From Canna indica (taxonomy: Eukaryota > Streptophyta > Magnoliopsida > Zingiberales > Cannaceae): a stretch of DNA of 64,000 bases. How positions within the stretch are numbered: the stretch's first letter is position 1; every line of letters starts with the position of its first letter. Of the stretch, positions 55,924 to 64,000 are shown in pieces. The translations under genes and the position numbers were made by a program. Location: the NCBI GenBank assembly GCA_034359265.1, contig CP136890.1, positions 50,921,001 to 50,985,000 of the forward strand, read 5' to 3'. The notes under the pieces are model-generated. The model made no database searches. It was given only the letters and a program-made list of their open reading frames with translations, and was not told the DNA's origin.

Positions 55924-56239
55924 TCCAGATCAAAGTTGAGTATAAATTAATTTGTCATGGTGATTTATTATTTAATTGTTTGTTACATTAATTTGTGCAC
56001 TGTCTTATACTCAATTTAATTTGTGCACTGTTTTATTATTATCCCTGAATCAAATTAATTTGTGCACTGCCTTAGTGTTACATTAACTATTTAATTGTTT
56101 GAGTATTAATTCTGTTTAATTGATTGTTTGGGTATTAATTGAGTATAGATTGTTTGGGTTTACATGCTGTGTTCATTTTGTATTGTGTGCAACTGTGCAT
56201 GTTTGATATGGTGGATTTATGTTTGTATGTTTGATATTA

Positions 56240-58870
56240 TATATATATTGCTCTAGATATGCTTAAGTAGCTCTTTGTTGTTTACTATTGCTTTATTTGT
56301 TCCTATTTTTTGGGTTAAATTTTTTTACTTACATGATTTCTTAAAGAAAAAGGAACTTTAGACATTGATTATCCAATAGCTAGTAAATGGGCCAAATCAA
56401 ATGGAAAGGTGTAATATGGACTCAGCAATCAGGAAGCATCTCATTGTTTTATCTCAAAAAAGTATGTTTTAAAACTTCTATTTTATTTTCTAATGTGCAT
56501 TTTAAAATCTATATATTGAAGCTTACATATGAATACATTATTTCAAGAAGATATTAAAGTTAGATATACTTGGCACAATTAGCGCATGAGGGATCACGAA
56601 TCCATGTCAAATCATTCTCAATATCCACATCAAGTAAGTAATGTCTAGGTGAACTCCCAACAATTGGATGCTCTTTTGTTTATGCTTATGGTTCGTTTCA
56701 TGAATTTATTTGTTCACTTGTTTATATTTGTAGGTAGGTACTGTTTATGTTATGTGTTCTCTTGTTTATTGGATGCTCTTTTGCTCACTTGTTTATGTTC
56801 AATTTTTAAAATACAATCTCATCATAAGGTTCATTGAAAAAAGAATAATGTTGTATTTTTACATTTTGGGAAACGAAACACGATTAACTACTTGCATACT
56901 ACTTTCATAAGCTATTAATAGAATTCATTTTTCTTTTCATTCATGTTTACTTTCATGTTCTACTTCCAAACCAAGTTGCTCTTTGTCTCAATTGAAATGT
57001 AGAAGCATAATCATTTCGTTCACATATCACTTCATGCAATTTATTTGTTATTGTGTTCTTATAATTATATTTATTTCTTAATTTTGTCTAGACATTCTTG
57101 GAAGTGAGCAATATGTTCAAGTGAGGTATATACTCGTTTCTTTTTTTTTATCCTTGTCAAATACTTTTGTTTTCTACTGTTTATTCTATCTTATAATTGT
57201 TTAATTCTTTTGACAAGTGGTTGTTAAGATGAATTAGAAATTTTGATTGTTATAAAATTATCAATAGCTAATCGATTTGAAAATTATGTATGTAATGTAT
57301 GTTTGCTCATTACAAAGAAGTTGATGACTTGATAGGAGTTTTATTATAATCTTATTTCACGAGATAAATGGTTAACATTGATTTAAATCATATTTAATAT
57401 TGTCGACAATTAATTATTCTTTAGTTTATCAAATGATTCCTTATATAGAAACTTTATATAACATCAAAAAATTTATTTTCTAAGACTTAGTTTCTTTTAT
57501 TTTCTTGTTATTGTCCTTGGTCTCTCTCCTTGCTGGTGTGGTGTTGGTCGGTTTCATGCATCATGTGGTTACTACTATTGTCCGACAAAGTGGCGATGCT
57601 TGAGCGTGATGGTTGGGGCATGCCATCAAGGCATGATATTAGGGCCTATATTAGCAATGATGACGACACAATAATTAGATCTATTTCTTCGACCTTGAGC
57701 TCTAAGTCCAAAATACCTAAGTGATGAAGCTTCGTCTTACTGTATTGGAAAGAGGACTTGTGTGACGGTATGACAATGTCATCAATTACATTGGTCCATC
57801 TTTGTCCCTCTACGATAAATTTTATAAACTTGCATAATTCTCTGACCCTTATTGACTCTAGCTCCACCACACATGATCCTATCTAATTGAGATTGCAAGT
57901 GGTATTCGTGGAAATATCTCAAAATGGAGATTCAAATGACATGGATTGGCTGAACGTCATCTTCCTCTTCTATGACGGGAATGTTGACTCGGTTTGGGAT
58001 TACCCTTAAGGATTTCTTGCTAGGAGATAGTTCTCGCAATACAAGAGCCGCCGCTAATCCCAAGGTCGTTATGAAGGACAAGAAGGGGAAGAAATCACAT
58101 CGAGCGCTAAAGCTAACCATAATGGAAAAGTTCCCTATGAAGCGTGATTTTTTGGTCAATACGATGTTGAAGAAGCGAAAGGTGTCGTACAATGGAGGTG
58201 TTAATCTTGGAGGCAATTGAGGTGAACTATGACTACTTTATCTGTTTATTATGTTCAACGTCTTTCTCAACTCGACGGAGGGGGAAGACATAACTTTGAG
58301 AAGTGCGAGCTTTGTAAGAAGAAGCTAAAGTTGAAAGTTTGATTGGGCAAACGTTAGCATTTGCACCTATACGTGCTTTACCACCATTACGAACACTAGC
58401 AAGAGGAGTTTGAGAGCAGCACTGCTGGCAAAATCTACCATGGACGATGGTAGGTGATAATAGATTTGGGGTTAGCGCGGAGGCTTTAGACGAGGACTAT
58501 GATCGAGAATCTCCAAGATGCAACTTCAGAATCACGAGGCGAAGCAAGCTACTCAGCTGACAAAGACAAAGATGACTATCTATTGCTCGTGAACACCCAT
58601 GAGAAGATGTAAACTAGGAAGAAGATGAGATTGAGTTCAGTGCCAATAGATGTGAGCACAATATCGTAGATGCATAGGTGGAGAATGAGTTTCCTACGCG
58701 CGTGCATTGCGAGTCCTGGCTGATGCTGCTACTCGTGAGTGTCGTGTCGCACAATGACAACAACCGTGCGATGCAAGAGATTAACTGGTGTCAAGTTATT
58801 GGGGAGAGACTAGGAACAATCACGAGTAATTTAAAAAATAAGACTTAAAAAAAAAAGTTTTTCGATGTTT
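56240..58870 (+). repeat. Segmental duplication, left copy
   Basis: Sequence from about 56240 aligns with 62640 onward: CTTTGTTGTTTACTATTGCT at both, the block ending GCATCTCATTG/GCACCTCATTG, GAGGTATATACT-GTTTCTTT, and the long-TIR element at the right. Offsets shift between about 6.2 and 6.4 kb, reflecting indels. A short third relative of the TTTCAGAATGAAAAGGA block lies at 59350-59520. Confidence 0.75.
57475..58860 (+). mobile_element. Long-TIR element family, copy 2 (most complete)
   Basis: The left end (TTATTGTCCTTGGTCTCTCTC, first 20 at about 57508, through TGCATCATGTGGTTAC) is mirrored in imperfect inverted form at the right end (GTGCGATGCAAGAGATTAAC through GAGACTAGGAACAATCAC, about 58769-58840). 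Inverted termini of about 70 bp or more suggest a MULE-like or other long-TIR DNA element. An 82-codon frame at 57972-58220 contains NPKVVMKDKKGKKSH, also visible in copy 1 with frame changes; I recognise no family. No target duplication could be fixed. Confidence 0.55.
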
Positions 58871-59530
58871 ATTAGATAAATGGTAATATTTTTTTGTCGG
58901 TTTTAATTTTATCTTTTTTGCGGAATTTTGTTATCTCTCTCTCTCTCTCCACATTCCTTGTATGCTCATTCTCTCGAAAGTAGCAAAGCCCTTTTTCCTA
59001 TTCTTCGCGTAATTCCTTCTTTGCGTCAAATTCTCCGATCTCCTTTCCTCCCTAAACTTCTCCTCACATCCTCTGATCCAGTTCTTTTTCCCTTCCTCTC
59101 GAAACAAGCCGCATTCTTTGTTCTCAATCGCAACACTTAGCCCTTGATTCAATTATCTGAAACCATTACCTTGGTAAAAAAATTACTATCACTTTGGTAT
59201 CCAAATTATTTGAACCAAATCCATACAACCATTGCAGAATCAGTAAAAGATCAAAAGAATTCAGCTCATCGTACAAGTCTCAAACCAGAAATGAAACTTA
59301 CAAGCGTGGGACAAGACTCATAATAGACAGAAAAGAAAGGATATTTAATGGGTTAGAATTTTTACTTGATTTCAGAATGAAAAGGAACTTGAGACATTGA
59401 TTAGCCAATATGGAGCTCATGTTCTACTTTGTAAACATAACAAATCTAATGGAAATGTGGAACATGAACATTGCAGGAAGCATTTGATTGTTTTATCTCA
59501 TTGTTTTAGCATAATGCATATACATTTTTC
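58871..59530 (+). other. CT-rich stretch and third copy of a short duplicated block
   Basis: A (CT)n tract at 58934-58949 precedes a pyrimidine-rich, UTR-like segment to 59130. At 59360-59430 the frame QNEKELETLISQY is readable, with related but broken readings at about 56345 and 62750. This may be an old exon of an unidentified gene carried in the repeat. Confidence 0.35.
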
Positions 59531-62500
59531 TATTCTTCTATTTTTGTGAATGGGATAGTTTCTATTAGATTTAGAATTGGTGTCAGTTATATATTATTTA
59601 TTGTCTTCTTTATCATAGCATGAAAACCCTTGTTAATTGATCTATTTGTGTTATGTAGTGCATTAGGGACCACAGTGTCTCAGGGTACAGAGTGTCTCAT
59701 GTATCTTGTCTGCTTTTGATCCCACGTAGGATTCTAATATCTAAATGGACTCGTTCTATGTCGACTTAATTAATGCTTGCTTTAATTTGATATAAATTTT
59801 CTTCTATCTATCGTTCTCAGCTGAAGATTTAGGCTTCCGTCGGGTGATATGTAAAAGGTTAGAAATAAGAACATCCTCTATCATTTGCAAATCTTTTGTA
59901 TTTTGTCTCTTCATTTTCATTTCGTGTTATAGCTTTCAGTTTATTCCCTATAGATGATCTTTGTTGTTCAGTCGTCAATTGCTACTGAATTGCTACACTT
60001 CACGAGCTAGATTTTGTTAATGCTAAGATTTGATTTGTAAATCTTTTTATTTGATTTTTATCGGAAAGTTAACATTATTCTTAATTTTTTTGATGAATTG
60101 AATTTTAATGAATAAGGAACTAAATTGTGTAAATAGTTTATCTGATGATTTCGGTTTAGTTTATCCTCCTAACATTACATGCAATTATATGTTTATTGCT
60201 CATATACACATACACAAACATTTTCCTAATTTTTTGTATATTATATTCGGATGTGTGAAGAAATAAATACAATCATTTTACCATATCTTCAAAGTTGAAT
60301 TATACCATCTTGACTCTCTTTAATTATCTTATTGGACTTTATGATTTGTATATTGATTTGCACCATTATGCTGTAAATCAGATTGGTTCTTGATTTTTTT
60401 TCAATATGGAATGCCTTACATCCCTATATAACTCTACCCATCTCTAAATGTTTTGAAGATTAACAATGGAGAGATTAATCATTCAGCAAAGATAGCTTTT
60501 AGGTGGTACTTTTAAATTTTGAGAGAGACAACTTCCAAATGCCAAGAAGCACAGTGTTTTTTGTTGTGTTATTAAATATGCTTATCAAAATATCTAATAT
60601 CTTGCAAACATATATTTTGATAAATTAATGTAAAGTGTAAACATATATTGATGATACCAAATTTTAACCTAAACACGCAAACACCCAATTTTAACCTAAA
60701 CTATCAAAATTTGTTTTAGGCTTTTGTTAATTAATGTTTCCACATAAATTTTATTGATGATAGCATGGAAACATAACATAATTCAACTGTGTATATAATG
60801 TTTCCCGTTCATTCATCTAGACTCCATTATACTTATTTGTTATTACTTTTTTTAGAAAGGTTCCTTCTACAAATTATGTTACTCTTAGCTTTATTTAGAC
60901 TTAGTTATGCATAGACTTCATTAACAATGCATACGTCGCTAGAAATTATGACCGATGAAACGCATACGTCGCTAGAAATAAGCCGGATGCTTGTAACCAA
61001 AAGCACCTTGCTCATTTAGTAAATGAGAAGAGGTTAAGACATCCTTAACATACTCCATTTACACATATAGGATTTCTTGCCTATTATTCAACAACAACAA
61101 CTAAGCCTTAATCCCATGCTAGATAGAGTCGGATGAAAATAATAAACTCGTTTGAGATTATTGGTCTGTCAGTACTAGTTAATTTATTGTCTCTCTAATG
61201 GTTAGAAAATATCCCAATGCCCCTCTATATATGCATCTAGTTAAATGTTAAATTATTTGTGTATTTAAACATATATGACTATGTTGACAATAGATTGTAT
61301 TTGCATAATTGAGAAACTGCTTATTTCTCCATGCAATGAAAATAGCTTTCGTAATATTTTTTTGTGTTTCTCTTTATTTTTTTTAGTTAAATATGAAGCT
61401 TTTGGTTCTTTAATTTCATTAGTGTAATTAGCTACATGGTAGTTGAACTCCAGTGATGTCTTTAGCCATATGCCCTAATACTATTGTTTCTATCTATGTG
61501 CATTATTTCTTTGTCCAAGTAGTATTATTTATTTAATAGCATTTAATTATTATGAGCATAGGTCCCTACATGGTTTAGATTTATAATAATTAATAAAAGC
61601 TGGATGGATGGAAAATTTGAGGTACAGAGACTAGCTTTGCTGGTTGGGTCCTTGAAATCAAAGTCATACAATAGATAATAGGACATGAGTGATTTATAGA
61701 AATATATTTCTACTGCATATGAAATCATATGAAATATGCTACAATAGTTGCACCTGTTGCAACAAAGTTTGGGCCGCCTTTCCTTCTTGTTGTACGCGCT
61801 TTATGGTAATTGTCGATAGACTTATAGCATGTTTTCAACTGACACATGTTTTCAACTGAAACTTATAGCTGGTTGTATGAGCATTCTATGCTCTCACAGA
61901 GTTGTTTCATATTTTTCTAGCATGTTGTCTTGTATTCAGCTATGGTTGGCTTTCCTTTTGATGATACAAGGGGGGTATATTCAAATACATGTGTCATTTC
62001 GCATGTCATTTCGCTATGGGTTCTTTTTTTTGTCTAAATTTGTGCTTTGTGTCCTACTATGATAACCAATATCCTACGTGACACTTTATATAAGACACTT
62101 GACTTATGCGACAATGCAAGTGTATTCTTTCTTTCTTGTCTTTGGAGGTATAAAGCCTATTAATTATGCTTAACGTTTAGAGTTTAGGCCATTGGTCAAA
62201 TGGTAGCAGTAGTACTTAATGTCATAGAATTTTAAATGACATTTGGCACATGGTAGCTTGATGCCGCCTTGTTGATTTAAGCCTTTATGAATTATGACAT
62301 TGTAATAAACTAATGATATGTTTGTCATCTTGTTGATTCTTTTTAGAGTTTTAATTAGAACTATGAATGAGCTTGGATTTTAATTTGAATATGTGATTGG
62401 ATAGTATATTTAGTCGACTTTATAATATAATTAGTTTCATATTATTTTGAAAATTATAAAAATATTTGACAAAGATTTCAATTTGACTTCATAATATAAG

Positions 62501-62639
62501 TGTTCATTGGAAAAAGAAACATGTATCAGTTTATATTTACACGTTGAATTCTAAGACTAATCAAAATTACTTGGAAATTTTTGAATAGGTGCTTGGCTTT
62601 GAGAATTCTTTATCAGTTTATATTTATAAGTACTTTGTA
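59531..62639. other. AT-rich intergenic region
   Basis: No gene is supported. A small direct duplication GCATACGTCGCTAGAAAT occurs near 60929 and 60961. A short AACAACAACAACTAAGCCTT segment at about 61090 resembles the A/C-rich end common to plant retroposons. The 77-codon frame at 61829 has a hydrophobic composition but no recognisable identity. Confidence 0.55.
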
Positions 62640-64000
62640 GTCCTTGTTTGTATTGCTTTAGATATGTTTAAGTAGCTCTTTGTTGTTTACTATTGCTTTA
62701 TTTGTTCCTATTTTTTGGGTTAGAATTTTACTTAGAGGATTTCAGAATGAAAAGGATCTTCAAACATTGATTAGCTAATACCTAGTGAATAGACCAAATC
62801 TAATGGAAAGGTGGAAGATGGACTCTGCAATCAAGAAGCACCTCATTGATTTATCTCGAAAAAAGGTCTATTCTAAAACTTCTATTTTATTTTCTAACGT
62901 GCAGTTTAAAATTTATTTATTGAAGCTTAAAGATGAATACATTATTTCAAATTAGTAGTGGAATATATTAAAGTTAGATATATCTTGAATCCATGTCAAG
63001 TTACTCTCAATATCCACATCAAATAGGTGGACCCAATAATTGGATGCTCTTTTGTTTATGTTATATTTTTACAATTTTCGATTACTTTCATGAGCTAGCA
63101 ATACAATTAATTACTTCTGGACTATTTTCATGAGCTACCAATATAATTCATTTTTACTTTCAACCCAAGTTGCTCTTTGTCTCTCAATAGAAATGTAAAA
63201 TCACAATCATTTCTTTCACAGGTCACTTATTCCAACATATTTGTTATTGTGTAGACATTTTTATTTACTATTTAAATCGATTCTTGGAAAAGTGCAGTAA
63301 GTTCAAGTGAGGTATATACTTGTTTCTTTTTTTTAATCCTTGTGAAATACTTTTGTTTTCTATGATTTGTTTTATACTAAAATAGTTTAATTTTTTTGGC
63401 AAGTGGTTGTTAAGATGAATTTGAAATTGTGATTGTTTAATAACCAATCGATTTGAAACTTATGATTGTAAACTAGGTTTGCTCAATACAAAGAAGTTGA
63501 TGACTTTAGAGGAGTTTTATTATAATCTTATTTCACGAGATAAATGATTAACATTGATTTAAATCATATTTAATATTGTCGATAATTAGTTGTCTTTAGT
63601 TTAGTAAATGGTTTCACATATAGAAAACTTTAATCATAAAATTTATTTTCTAAGTCATATTTGCTTTTATTTTCTTGTTATTGTCCTTGGTCTCTCTCCT
63701 TGCTGATGTGGTGTTGGTCTGTCTCCTACATCATGTGGCCACTACTACTGCCCGACCAGGTGGTGATGCTTAGGTGTGGTGGTGGGGGTATACAGGCATG
63801 ATATTAGGGCCTATATTAGCAATGATGACGATGCATTGATTATATCTATTTCCTCGACCTTGAGCTCTAAGTGATGAGGCTTCGCCTTTTTGTATTGGAA
63901 AGAGGACTTGCCCGACGACATGACAGCGTCATCAATTTACATTGGTCCATCTTTGTCCCTCTACAATATACTTTGCAAACTTGCACAATTCTTTGACCCT
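62640..64000 (+). repeat. Segmental duplication, right copy (cut by window end)
   Basis: It matches 56240-57860 in order, including the long-TIR element start near 63645 (TTATTTTCTAAG then TTATTGTCCTTGGTCTCTCT). It differs by many small indels, so the duplication is not recent. The window ends inside the long-TIR element. Confidence 0.75.
63645..64000 (+). mobile_element. Long-TIR element family, copy 3 (partial)
   Basis: The left terminus and first 350 bp match 57475-57850, with a deletion removing CAAAATACCTA near 63872. The rest lies outside the window. Confidence 0.55.

Noticed and set aside
61085..61140. SINE or LINE end suggested by AACAACAACAACTAAGCCTT
   Set aside because: Only about 50 bases fit, with no promoter boxes or target duplication; too little to annotate as an element.

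Overview
The window is nuclear DNA of a flowering plant. It is dominated by plant LTR retrotransposons (Ty1/copia and Ty3/gypsy, including a chromodomain-bearing Tekay/Del-type element) and by nested plant DNA transposons (CACTA, hAT-like, PIF/Harbinger-like and MULE-like). Between them lie AT-rich intergenic stretches and scraps of conserved plant genes. A captured gene fragment is very rich in C or G at third codon positions, which would suit a commelinid monocot, but the species cannot be named from the sequence. I see no complete single-copy host gene, no rRNA or tRNA gene, and nothing prokaryotic.

Layout. 1-1190: end of a gypsy LTR with its primer-binding site (PBS) and a truncated gag. 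1847-2298: scrap of a copia element. 2299-10429: decayed minus-strand copia element (LTR, PBS, gag, protease, integrase, RT, RNase H), interrupted by a 1.68-kb LTR-like block (2343-4022), a MULE-like MITE (5091-5750) and a hAT-like element (6775-7805). 10430-13265: intergenic. 13269-14907: PIF/Harbinger-like element with TTA duplications. 15079-15189: orphan C2-domain exon. 15432-20737: complete minus-strand gypsy element with both LTRs and a perfect TATGC duplication, but a broken pol. 21873-23808: CACTA transposon carrying the 3' part of an exostosin (GT47) gene. 24211-24405: orphan katanin p60 exon. 24620-25179: hAT-like MITE. 25520-26040: repeats. About 26512-26590: ribosomal protein L5-like scrap. 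28965-31468: solo LTR with a perfect AGTTG duplication. 31942-32284: broken gene fragment, followed by a 26-bp minisatellite and a copy of a long-TIR repeat. 35662-35982: miniature CACTA element.

36690-53684 is the most striking part. It is a roughly 3-kb solo LTR (perfect AGCTC duplications at its outer ends) into which a Tekay-type gypsy element inserted (39310-53313). That element reads LTR - gag-pol - LTR - [gag start - truncated LTR] x2. It is a tandem array with four LTR 3' ends and three primer-binding sites, built by duplication after insertion. Its gag-pol stays in one frame for about 1,600 codons, with only three stop codons.

53690-64000 is AT-rich. It holds degenerate duplications, a palindromic 33-bp repeat, and a segmental duplication (about 56.24-58.87 kb and 62.64-64.0 kb) containing a long-TIR element related to the one at 32.5-33.6 kb.

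No host pathway is encoded here. The functional units visible are retroelement replication modules, almost all inactivated, and transposon-captured gene pieces. The most notable structures are the CACTA-captured GT47 fragment, the tandem LTR array, and several orphan exons in one orientation that could be Helitron cargo.
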